From contig MU070711.1 in NCBI GenBank assembly GCA_002284615.2, forward strand, positions 119,795-142,004: a stretch of 22,210 nt of DNA. The letters run 5' to 3'. Every line of letters begins with the position of its first letter. Position 1 is the stretch's first letter. The position numbers and the translations under genes are program-made. Of the stretch, positions 9,597-19,618 are shown piece after piece. The stretch comes from Dunaliella salina (Eukaryota; Chlorophyta; Chlorophyceae; Chlamydomonadales; Dunaliellaceae). The notes under the pieces are model-generated. The model did no database searches, was not told the DNA's origin, and saw nothing but the letters and a program-made list of their open reading frames with translations.

Positions 9597-12134
9597 AGCA
9601 TCTCGTAATTGTGAATTGTCTGGATACAAATCTCCATAACTGCAGAATGCTGCTGTTTGCATTGAAGATATGTGTGGTTTTGGTTTTAGGGCTTATCCAT
9701 TCATTTTCTTGCACACTTGCTGGAGGATTATCTCTGAGCAAAAAAGTGCTTGTTTTTCTACTGACTCCGCTTTGCGCCTGCTATCATTTGCATTCGAGTT
9801 TATTGCACATGAGAATTTCTTATTCTTCCTGCATGCATTTTAAAACTGAGAAGTTGTGTTTCATGAGCCTTTTTTCTTACCTAGATGCACTGACACGCTT
9901 GCCTGAGGGCATGCTCAAATCAAAGTGGGGCATATCTTCTTCACAGGCAATGCAATTACGCCTTGATTTTAATCATCTTAAAGTGGTACACTAACAAACT
10001 TAAGTATGTGCATGTATGCCTTCAAGAAAATGGTGTTCGTGTGTTTGAAATCCTTTTCCGCCACCTAGGTGCATATACCCACTAGCTGAGGGTGTGCTCT
10101 AAACAGAGTGATCCATATCTTTTAAGAAACAGCAGCTGCTCTATATGCATATAAGTGACAGGTTTTTCAAAGATTTTGGTGAAGCTAACGATATTGTTCA
10201 GGATCTGACTGATTATGTTGCTAAAGTCTTTTTCTTCACCTAAGTGAAAACCCCAGTTGCTGGAAAGTGTGCTCAAATTAGAGTAGTGCACATCTTTTCA
10301 CAGGTATATCAGCATCTCGTGATTGTGAATTGTCTGGATAAAAATCTTTAGAACTGCAGGATGCTGCTGTTTGCATTGAAGATATGAGTGGTTTTGATTT
10401 TAGGGCTTATCCATTCATTAAGTGCACTTGAACACTTGCTGGAGGGTTATCTCTGAGCAGGAAAGTGCATGTTTTTCTACTGACTCCGCTTTGCGCCTGC
10501 TATCATTTGCATTCGAGTTTATTGCACATGAGAATTTCTTATTCTTCCTGCATGCATTTTAAAACTGAGAAGTTGTGTTTCATGAGCCTTTTTTCTTACC
10601 TAGATGCACTGACACGCTTGCCTGAGGGCATGCTCAAATCAAAGTGGGGCATATCTTCTTCACAGGCAATGCAATTACGCCTTGATTTTAATCATCTTAA
10701 AGTGGTACACTAACAAACTTAAGTATGTGCATGTATGCCTTCAAGAAAATAGTGTCCGTGTTCTTGAAATCCTTTTTCCCACCTAGGTGCATGTACCCAT
10801 TGGCTGAGGGTACTCTCTAATCAAAATGATCCGTATTTTTCAAAAAAACAGCTGCTCTAGATGCATATAAGAGTCAGGTTTTCCAAAGGGTTTGGTAAAG
10901 CTGGCGGTTGTGTTAAGGAGCACAATGAATGTGTTTCTAAAGTCTTTTTTTTCACTTAAGTTACTAGAATGTGTGCTTTGAACGGAACAGTGCACGTCTT
11001 TCCACAGATATACCAGCAGCTCGTGAATTTACATCATCTGAAAAAGAAAATGTTTGCAGAACTCCAGAATGCCGTTGGTTGCATTGCAGATACGAGTGGT
11101 TTTTGTTCTAAGGCTTATACGTTTACAAAGTGCACTTGCACACTTGCTGAAGGGGTTTCTCTGAGCAGGAAAGTGCATGGTTTTTCAATCGACTCTGCTC
11201 TGTTCCTGCATTCATTCGCATTCAACTAAATTACACTTGAGTATTTCAAAACCCTGCTGGATNAAAACAAAAACTGAGATGTTTTTCTTGAGCCTTTTCT
11301 TCAACTAGGTGCACTTAAAGGGCTTGCCTGAGGGCATGCTTTGATCAAACTGGTGCATATCTTTTTTCCTAGACATAGCAATTGCGCCTTGATCTTAAGC
11401 ATATGAAAGCAATACACTTACAAACTTAAGAATGTTCATGTATGCCTTCAAGAAAATAGTGTTCGTGTTTTGGAAATCCTTTTCCCCCACCTAGGTGCAC
11501 ATACCCACTAGCTGAGGGTGTGCTCTAAACAGAGTGATCCATATTTTTCAAAAAACAGCAGCTGCTCTAAATGCATATAAGAGACAGGTTTTTCAAAGGC
11601 TTTGGTGAAGCTAAGCGATATTGTTCAGGAACTGACTGATTTTGCTGCTAAAGTCTTTTTCTTCACCTAAGTGAAAATCCCAGTTGCTGGAACGTGCTCT
11701 GTATGGAGTAGTGCACATCTTTTCACAGATACAGCAGCATCTCGTGATTATGATTTTTCTGGATAAAAACCATATGAACTGCAGAATGCTGCTGTTTGCA
11801 TTTAGGATATGAGTGGTTTTGATTGTAGGGCTTATCCATTCATTTAGTGCACTTGCACACTTGCTGGAGGGTTATCTCTAAACAGAAAAGTGCATATTTT
11901 TTCTACTGACTCTGCTTTGCGCCTGCAATCATTTGCATTTAAGTTTTTTACGCATGAGAATTTCTTAATCCTCTTGCATGCATTTCAAAACTGAGAAGTT
12001 GTGTTTCATGAGTTTTTTCCTTTACCTAGATACACTTACACGCTTGCTTGAAGGCATGCTGTGATGAGAATGGTGCATATCTTCTTCACAGACAGAGCAA
12101 TCACGCCTTGATCTTCAGCATCTAAAAGTGGTAC
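9597..12134 (+). repeat. Satellite array block 3, diverged tetrameric higher-order repeat
   Basis: Plus-oriented relatives of the same monomer (cores such as ACCTAGATGCACTGACACGC, ACCTAGGTGCATATACCC and ACCTAAGTGAAA) arranged as four subtypes per unit of about 719 bp. Equivalent cores fall near 9880, 10599, 11307 and 12025. One monomer type has lost the core and reads GGGCTTATCCATTCA. Positions 9752-10031 and 10471-10750 are identical by eye over 280 bp at an offset of exactly 719, while the flanking parts of the same units differ by roughly 10 percent. One undetermined base lies at 11263. The array is cut off at about 12134 by LINE sequence. Confidence 0.87.
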
Positions 12135-13890
12135 CGCAGGACGAACACTCTTCAACCATTGTTTATCCTTCGGTACCTTAAACATGCAGCACAGAAACTC
12201 CAGTCAAATACCTCCAGGTTATTTTCAGCCTTTATCCACTTCCAACAGGCCTGAGACGCTATACCCCGGGACAAATTGTGGAACCATTTATACCGATGCC
12301 ATATGCCTCAACACACGATTTCTATTCCCGATAATCTTTACCACATGGATGAAAACACTCTTATAGATGGAGGAAAATAGAAGTTTTCTTGTGAAACAAG
12401 GATGCCCCCTCTCACCCATCTTATTCTCCATTTACCTAAATAACATAGACAGTTAAGCTGAAGATATCCAAGGCGCCCTAATCGGTGTACCGAATTTCAC
12501 TGTGACCCATATGCTTTTTGCTAATGACCTTTTGCTCTTGGCAAATAGGCAACAAGATTTACAAGGAATGCTTGACAACCTGAAAGAATACGAATCCTTG
12601 ACTGTCAATACCCAAAAGACATAAATCACGTGTTTTAAATCTAGATCTTGTAATCTCCCCTCCTTCTTCTGTGATGGATCAACCTTGACATACATATTAT
12701 TATTTCTCGAAATTGTAATTTTTTCATGAGCAGGCTAGCAGTCGCACTTTTTGACTGAAGGCCTTTTCTTCTGTAACCCTGTAACCCTGTAACCCAACCT
12801 TGACATACCCATACCTGGGGATGGTATGCGACAAAAACCTGAATCTCCATCCAGCAGTAGATGCTGCTCTTCGACCTTTCTTAGCCAAGACATTTGAAAT
12901 TTAACAATTTGTCACGAACATGACCTTGCCAACAGATAACATGCTTAGATTTGGCTCCTGATGACATATTCTATTCATGCCGGCATGTATGCCAGCCAAA
13001 TTTGGGCAATATCATTTCTGAGACAAGGCAAGGAAATGGATTAACCCTCTCCAAAAATGGCTTTTGACAGCAATGAAAAGAATGTTAGGAGTCAGGGACA
13101 CCACTCCTTTTTGGTCAATATCAAGGAAATGTGTTTTGGAGCCCCTACAGCTCAATTGGTTTTGGGCGGCCATGCGTCTTTTCAACTCTATTTCCAGTGC
13201 AACAGTTACACAGTCAGGAAAATTTTACAACCCGACATGCGTATATCACCCATTTCTAGTAATTACTGGTCTTTTCACATACTTTCGGCCTTGGTTGGCT
13301 TGGCACACTCCAGCCTTTTCAAGAAAAAGTTGCTAAATTGTGAACCAATTGATGCCCGGCAATATGTGGTAGATCTCAGATTTTAGGCATTTACTGTATT
13401 GGGCACAATTTTCCGGTTCCAACCTTAAGGAACATAACAACAAAAAACTCACTTATCATCAGTGTTGTGCCTTACCCACACACAGACCTGTGGCTACCCA
13501 CTCACCATACAGAGTCCCCAAATATCTGGACCTTGACCTTCCTCAGGGTGTTCTTCGCAACCCAGCAAGGTTCTGACTCCGCGTCCACACTCTTTGTTAT
13601 GAGACAGCTACTTGGAGTCAAGACTTTTCCCCTTGCTGTGATTTATTCCAGGGTTTAGGTCATGTCTAAAGTGAGAGACATATCATCTTCTTGTGCACAA
13701 ACCCTTATGTTGTTGCTTTGCGTGGCATATATGCATTATTTTTCTGTAATAATGAGGCCCAATATGTTCATACCTTTTTGCATCAAGACAATAACAAAAA
13801 ATTTTCTTCATGGTATTTTTAATTTTTACGACCAGGCTAGCAGTCGCACGTTTTGACTTATGGCCTTTTTCCTGTCAACCCCGTAAACCC
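12135..13890 (+). pseudogene. Family A LINE, 5'-truncated and inactivated (copy A1)
   Basis: Remains of a non-LTR retrotransposon ORF2, starting inside the reverse transcriptase. Seen in order: palm motif FIHFQQA then a TGA stop at 12252-12254 in front of DAIPRDKLWNHL; a frame change; VKQGCPLSPILFSIYLN from 12391; and FANDLLLL at 12517-12528 where a YADD-type box is expected, so the first catalytic Asp is Asn. Then PYLGM and the thumb, KRMLGVRDTTPFWS with EPLQLNWFWAAM (about 13080-13170), and a C-terminal Cys/His segment (CCDLFQ, then RHIIFLC) at about 13610-13710. The frame ends DQASSRTF with a stop at 13854-13856, followed by GAC, a GGCCTTTTT run and CCGTAAACCC. Several stops and frameshifts show it is dead. 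No clear target duplication was found at its ends. Confidence 0.88.
12694..12795 (+). mobile_element. 102-bp family A LINE 3' end nested in copy A1
   Basis: A perfect 13-bp duplication, AACCTTGACATAC (12681-12693 and 12796-12808), flanks it. The insert reads FFHEQASSRTF and a stop in its last coding codons, then the family tail with three TGTAACCC-like repeats. Removing it rejoins the LINE reading FFCDGSTLTY to PYLGMVCD in frame. It is therefore an extremely 5'-truncated LINE copy, not an independent SINE. Confidence 0.92.
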
Positions 13891-14055
13891 AGTACATCCA
13901 TACAATTGGAAACTCATATGATTGTACATCTATAGGTTCAAGTTATCCCCCTCCCTCGTTCTTAGCCTTTTCCCTCAGACTCCTCACCTGACCACTTTTC
14001 ACCATTTGCAGCCTTTTGACACGGATCTTTTCTTCATGACTCACATATGACTCCC
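13891..14055. other. Spacer between LINE copies A1 and A2
   Basis: About 165 bp with no satellite and no recognisable coding sequence. It may be the 5' part of copy A2 or older flanking DNA. Confidence 0.4.
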
Positions 14056-14316
14056 TGAAACAGGAGGGGCAGAGAACCTGGCAAAGAATCTTCTCATGTA
14101 GACCACAAAACAAGTTCGGGGCCCAGCACTGCGCAAGCACATGGTAATGCCAAGGAAACAAGCCCCAATTCAAATATTACCTTACTGACACTCAATTGTA
14201 ATGGAATCTCTTCAGATGATTCGTCTGTTAAAATGAAACAAGCTATGTGTTTCCCAAAACCACATCATCTTTTTACATTACAGGGACACGTACGAGTTTC
14301 ACTCAGAAACTCCTTC

Positions 14317-15063
14317 AATCCCTGCTTTTAGCATCCGCTTCCCTTCATACCTTTTGCTGCCTACACCTCAAATCCCCTAAGAAATCCTGCATGGGGATCT
14401 TTGAAGCACTCAGCATCTTCTGCTTAAACATGTCCTCGTGGCGCATGCCATTAGAGGCTGTAGACACATGTGCAGACAAACAAGACTCTTCCCTAATAGC
14501 CAGGCGAAAATTCGCTTTAAGCACTCTTCGTAATGTCTCACTGTTTGAATCAAGCATACTGTTGAAAAACTTAGCAGTGGCCCTAAACCAAGAAAATTGT
14601 AGAGGCTCTTAGCCACACTCTCTCAGTACTGGCCAGTTCGTGGCAGAACTCTTCACACCTAGGAGACGCCTTAAAGAGCATAATTGCCTTTTCTGCAACT
14701 GGCTTTTGGACTCACTGCCTTCTCGTAGTTATTCACTTCCCCACACTTGGCACGCGTATTTCCCAGCCAGAATGCCACACACATTAGAAAGACAAATCAG
14801 AGCGTGTGGATTATTCCCCAGGCCACGTTCATGGGCAAACTTCTTACTTAATCCTTTGCTGGGCAGCCATGTAAGGCCGCACAGCAAGTTCCTCTGACAT
14901 ATTAAGGTATTTAAAGTGCTCTTTTCCAGGTAGAGCCACACCTCCATACATGAAGGTAGGCAAGGAAGAACAAGGCCTACTATTAAAGTGTACGATTACT
15001 GACCGATGTGTCAGCCCTTTTTTTGCTGCATTTGTCCGTAACCTATTTAACATAAGCTGCATT
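14317..15063 (-). pseudogene. Antisense LINE fragment inside the endonuclease region of A2
   Basis: Minus-strand pieces in order from 15062: LQLMLNRLRTNAAKKGLT, then VIVHFNSRPCSSLPTF with GGVALPGKEHFKYLNM; FAHERGLGNNPHALICLSN followed by YACQVWGSE (about 14840-14730); RRLLGVKSSATNWPVLRECG and EPLQFSWFRATAKFFNS (about 14660-14560); then FKQKML and DFLGDLRCRQQKVW to about 14320. This is the thumb and connector part of a LINE related to family A but of a different subfamily. It runs opposite to the host copy and lacks the family 3' tail, so it is not a simple retroposition event. It sits between the two halves of the A2 endonuclease. At least three frame changes are present. Confidence 0.8.
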
Positions 15064-15720
15064 TCACCTGGGTCATTAGTAGTTTTTACTTCCTAGAGGA
15101 GGAATGTTTCTTACCTATGCTCATATCCACAATTAGTTGATAAGAAAAAAATCTTCATGCCCGCAGTTGAACAGGGCTGGGAAACGCCTTCTTCATAGAG
15201 CCTTCAATTAAGCTCATCATTACAGCTGAGCACATTGATGGTGATTCTTATCAACCAACATACATCGGCTATGAGGAGCAACATGCAAGTAGACCTGATC
15301 ACTTCCTTTGTAGCCAGGATGTATTTTCTCTCTTACGCCAAACAACCATCACTTATCCTCTTTACTTAGAACATGCAGCCTTTGTACTTTCCGCTGATGT
15401 TTCTCGTTTACAGACTTCTCAGATTGATAAATGCCTGCCCTCTTTCACATTACCACTTACCTTTCTCCATGCAAGTCCCAAGATTGTTTCTTGCGATGGC
15501 GTTCTGACAGAGCCACTACCTTCGCACACTTCATAGTAAACATTCATGAGAGGAGAATATCTTTTCAAATTATCTTCAAGCTGATAATGTTGACCCGTCT
15601 TACAAACATCCGAAGACTTGGATAACTCAGACGGCCTGTCGCCCTCAAGTTTGCATGTCTATACCTCGGTTACACTGCAAAACAGCCCATCATAATTTAT
15701 AACCAGGAAGCCTTTCTGGC
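15064..15720 (+). other. A2 endonuclease C-terminal part and linker, heavily decayed
   Basis: From about 15160 the plus strand reads towards YIGYEEQHASRPDHFLCSQD (about 15263-15322), which resembles the conserved SRIDYFL-type C-terminal motif of LINE AP endonucleases. The stretch 15330-15720 has stops in all frames and resembles only a decayed linker. 15064-15160 is unassigned. Confidence 0.55.
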
Positions 15721-16553
15721 TTGACGCAGAATGTACAAACCAAAAAAAAGTTCATACAAGCAGTCAAATCTGGGGTTGCCTGGAATGCGTGCCATCAACT
15801 ACATAGGCAATACAAAAACCAGGTACAAAATGCCAAACGGAGATACACACAATCTTGTGCAGGTATATTCTTGGACACACTTTACAGAGGATCCACTGTA
15901 CACTCCTTACTCCAAAAAACACCCTGGTCAAACACGTCACACATGTCACCAGTTCTGCCTGGCAGGAACATCTTTCTACAGTATTTAGACAACCCACTAA
16001 CAATTCAAAAGTACAATGTGGAGACCCTAATCAACCCACAACTCCTTTCGAACACAACCGCTCCTCTTCAGCCTCATACCAATCACTGCCCTTCCACTTT
16101 CCAGACGAGCTTCAAATGTGAGAGTTAATCACAACATGTTTCTCGTATCAATTTTACGTCTTCATCTGGGTTTGACTCCATTCTTTCTATCTCCCTAAAA
16201 TATGCATGCACTGAAGTGCGACAGGAAGGTGGCAGAGTTTACCAAGAGACTGATGCACTCACACCTACCATTTCAAAGCTATTTTATTCCAAAAAGCAGC
16301 CATTCCTTCTGTTGGAACACCTATGCCAATGTCACCTTCCCAATCACTTCCTTGAAGTCCTGAAAGACTTGAGAATGAACCATGATGATGAGTGTGTCTT
16401 GATAAATGGGGATGAGCAGGCCCGAATTAGTCCCACACACATTGTTAAACAGGGTTGTCCTCTTGTTCCCTCTGCTTTTTTCCATCTATTTGAATGACAT
16501 CTACCAAGTTTGTGAAGCTGTTGATGGAGCATGCACCGGCACACCAAAATTTT

Positions 16554-16997
16554 GACCTTTGCCGTTATCTTTGTAGAGCTAGATCTTGACCTTTGCCGTC
16601 ATCTTTCTAGAGCTTCAGCTCAAGTCACCCTCCATACTATCCTGCTAGGTGTGGGAGGAGTCATCTACACCATGCACACATTGGAGCCTCTTAAAGAGCT
16701 TGGTCTTGACACTTTCAAGGTCACCAAACTTGTCCGGAAGCTTCATGCTCATTCTGTCCTGTATGCTAACAAACTTGCCAGCACCCGATGTGCTCTTGAG
16801 AAAACCTTTCTTAACTCTCAACAAGGTCAGGCACGGGATACTGCTAGTAACCCACCTGATCCCTACTGACTTCTTTCTTCCGTTTTCTCTCGGTGGAGAG
16901 GATACACGGTGCCTTGGCCCTAGGTACCCTCTTTTCCTTAATTGATGTAGGGAGTGTTTTCACAGCCTGCATAGTTTTTCTTTTCTTTTTCTTTTTG
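16554..16997 (+). mobile_element. Family B retroelement 3' end (444 bp) inserted in the RT
   Basis: Flanked by a perfect 10-bp duplication, CCAAAATTTT (16544-16553 and 16998-17007). Its coding remnant reads VTLHTILLGVGGVIYTMHTL, EPLKELGLDTFKVTKLVRKL and so on to SNPPDPY with a stop at 16867-16869. A 3' region of about 128 bp follows, ending in a TTTTTC-rich tail. The insertion lies between the TPKF segment and the YADD box of the host RT. Removing it brings them to normal spacing with one frame change. The 3' region (TTCCTTAATTGATGTAGGGAG, CATAGTTTTTC) is shared with the larger B copy at 17594-19613. Confidence 0.88.
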
Positions 16998-17593
16998 CCA
17001 AAATTTTATGTCCCATTTATTGTACGCGGATGATCTATGCCTGACTTCTAATTCCCCAGACTGTCTTCAATTTATGTTGAATTGTCTTCAAGCATACACA
17101 CAAAAAGAATAATTTTCCTTGAACTTCCAGAAGCCTGTAAATATCTGTCTCAATTCTAGAACAAACAATTTACTTATACTTCTTCATGACAATGAGCAAC
17201 TGCCATACTCTGATAATTTTTGATACCTGGGGATGAGATGTGACAAGTACCTAAGTCTAAACAAGGCTGCCAAGGAAACCCCCAAGCCGTGCATGGCAGG
17301 CATGACAAGGGTATGTACATGTGCACGCCAATACCGATTTACAAACGGCCTCCATGCCAATATTTGGCTCTTTAAAACGTACGTCATCCCTGCTGGTATT
17401 TATGCCATTTCAGATTTGGGCCACTCCTCACAGGGCTCAATACCTTATTCTTGCAGGACTCACAGGGTTATGAGGAGGACAACTGTATCCAGAAATGGCT
17501 CCTGGAATTTTTAAGACCCATGCTGGGTGTCCTGCCAAAAATCCAACACCTTCCTGGAGTCCTGCAAGAATGCGGTATTGAGCCAATACAGCT

Positions 17594-18750
17594 CTCGTAC
17601 CGAAATCCATTTTTACAAAGTAAAGGCTCTTGCTGGCATCGCTGGAATTGAATGTGCAGATGCTATTGCTAAACATCAAGCAAAATAAGCTAACAACTGC
17701 ACGGCAGACATTGACATCCCTAGTGTAAATCCTGGCGGAAATCCTTTTCAACATTGTTTTCGGCTAGCCAAGGAAGAAAACAAAATGCATGCCGTAGGTA
17801 CATCCACAGGTCCCCTTCCAGCCCCCAAGCTCATCTATTTTTCCAATCTTCAAGATGCTCTCAAGTTCCAAATGCATACAAAACGTAAATTTGGAAACGC
17901 CAATGCCAAAACAGGTTACTACTCACTATTAACACTTATTACCCCATGTAGATAAAAAATGCCTTTAGAAATATGCCCAACATTTCTGTACCCATGAAGC
18001 GTACCATCCTGCACTATCGCACAGGCACCCTCTACAACCAAAAACATGCAGTACGTTTTAAAAGGTCAACTGGTCCATCTTTCCCCCTCCTAGGCTACCA
18101 TCAATTGGACAGTGCACTCCACATGCTTTTAAGCTGCCAGAATCTTATCATCTCAAACATGAAAACTGAGCAAAATTGCAGGCAGAATGATTACAAGAGC
18201 ACTAAGCAAAAGCCCTATGGGAGCAGGCCTAGTCTACACAGACATAGGAAGCGATTTTAAACTTGCACAATGTAACCTGCAACTCCCTAAACATGCCTCA
18301 AACAGATCTATACCTGCATACTTCTCCCCTCGTACTCTTCAACAGAGGAAAAGACTCGATTCGAGTTGACCAGATGCTATTTTGACCACCCCTTATAACG
18401 CCAAGCCTACTATTAACAGTGTGCCTCCTCATTCACAACACGCTCTGCGCAGGTCCTCTTGAGGAAAACCAGAGCAAGCCGCATGAGGCAACCTCATGAG
18501 CTTCATGTAAATGAGCGCCATATGCACCTCATAGAAATAAATTTCTGTGAAGATACAAGGCCAGAGCATCAGTTGAACACGGCCAAGCAGCAGCATGCAA
18601 ACCTTGTAGACTTACTATGCTGAAGCTGTTACAATTCACCCTGTTCTCCTGGGCGTTGGTTGGTCAAACAATATATACTGAGCACACCCTAAAACGATTT
18701 AAACAACCAGGACTGGATCATCTGCGTGCCACTAAGCTTGCTCACAAACT
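17594..18750 (+). pseudogene. Family B polyprotein remnant: RNase H end and nuclease-like module
   Basis: The first segment reads FYKVKALAGIAGIECADAIA (from about 17609), the typical C-terminal block of a retroelement RNase H, with TAA at about 17688. The frame then continues to about 17950 (NPGGNPFQHCF, GNANAKTGYYSLL). After a frame change comes HYRTGTLYNQKHAVRFKRST (17973 onward), then GAGLVYTDIGSDFKLAQ and FSPRTLQQRKRLDSS with TGA at 18367-18369, followed directly by PDAILTTP. Further on, HMHLIEINFCEDTRPEHQL begins at about 18519. The spaced PD ... (E)-x-(K) arrangement suggests a PD-(D/E)XK nuclease-like fold, but the expected Lys is Asn (18540-18542). Multiple stops make it non-functional. 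RNase H is a confident call; the nuclease is inference. Confidence 0.7.
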
Positions 18751-18752
18751 TC

Positions 18753-19375
18753 CAGAGGTGGGCAACGAAGGCCTCCAAAGGGTTACTTTTGAAATGTTCA
18801 CCAAGCAAGTTGCCCCCAAATGGCAAGCTTTAAATGTAGGTTCAAAATGTAGTTGGGGGCAACTTGCTTAATTGGCCACGGCGTGAACCCCTCCTCCCCT
18901 TTTCGACACCCAGCTGCCCACATCTGACCAGCCACTGCACCAAGTTAGGTGGATTTTGATGATTTTGAGCCCTTGTACCAAAAAAATATCATTGCAAGGA
19001 AAAATGGAATGGAAAGACCCTTCGATTGGTTAGACGCTGAATTTTAGCCATTTCCCTTAGAGAAAGTCCAGCACTAGGGGTGCCAAAAAGGTCAATTTAT
19101 GACCTCCTTCATTCCCACTTTTGATTATTCAGGATGTTAGCGTATCATGTAAGGGTCATTTAGAAAATATTTTGGAGCTGAAAAACGGTCCCCGAGAGTA
19201 GCTGTGTGCCATTTTAGGGTGATCTTAGGTAAGGAGAGTGATCTGGGGTCAACCAACTTTCATCATTTTTTGGTGAGAGTGTTTTTCATTTATGTTGTAA
19301 TGATTGGCCTGGTCGGATTTATAAACACAGGCGGGAAAGAACACTTTAGGAATTTTGGCCTGTTGCCCACCTCTG
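18753..19375. mobile_element. hAT-type non-autonomous DNA transposon inside family B
   Basis: Terminal inverted repeats CAGAGGTGGGCAAC at both ends (18753-18766 and 19362-19375), imperfectly extended by AGGCC. ACAAACTTC flanks both sides (18744-18752 and 19376-19384), an 8-9 bp target duplication as expected for hAT. The CAGAGGTGGGCAA terminus is also typical of that superfamily. No transposase is present in 623 bp. It splits the family B reading KLAHKL from HVHLF. Confidence 0.9.
18803..18869. repeat. Perfect 17-bp inverted repeat inside the hAT element
   Basis: AAGCAAGTTGCCCCCAA (18803-18819) and its exact reverse complement (18853-18869), separated by 33 bp. It lies about 50 bp from the left terminus, a subterminal hairpin that could serve as a transposase binding or folding site. 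Confidence 0.85.
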
Positions 19376-19618
19376 ACAAACTTCATGTCCATCTGTTCAA
19401 TATCCCCATGTCATGCTATCAAGAACTAATGTACTTCCCACAGCCAAGTCCTAGAGCAAGGTGCGTCTAGAAACCCTCCAGATCCCCATTAGCTTGTCTT
19501 GCCTCATTTCTTGTGGTGGAGGGGGCTCATAGCTCTTCATGTGTCTCCTCTTCCTTAATTAATGTAGGGAGATTCTCTGCCTTCGTAGTTTTTCTTTTTC
19601 TTTTCGTTTTCTTCAGCT

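Larger units (their letters stand above)
17594..19613 (+). mobile_element. Family B retroelement, 5'-truncated, inside A2
   Basis: CAGCT flanks both ends (17589-17593 and 19614-19618), and the host reading EPIQL continues as NRFKACAHLYHSF after it. The element ends with TTCCTTAATTAATGTAGGGAG, CGTAGTTTTTC and a TC-rich tail, as in the 444-bp copy. Apart from a hAT insert (18753-19375), the body is the C-terminal half of a retroelement polyprotein. The 5-bp duplication is shorter than the 10 bp of the other B copy, so the exact left edge is less certain than the right. Confidence 0.82.

Noticed and set aside
9611..10713. Two ORFs (ending 9994 and 10713) that share an identical 80-residue C-terminus, looking like a conserved paralogue pair
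   Set aside because: The identity is at the DNA level over a 280-bp satellite patch and extends past the stop codon, so it reflects repeat conversion, not protein selection.
12126..13896. GTAC on both sides of LINE copy A1 as a target duplication
   Set aside because: Only four bases, not adjacent in the same way at both ends, and far shorter than the 13-14 bp seen for other family A insertions.
14247..14612. 121-codon plus-strand ORF
   Set aside because: Most of it is the antisense shadow of the minus-strand LINE fragment, which reads the conserved EPLQFSWFRA segment.
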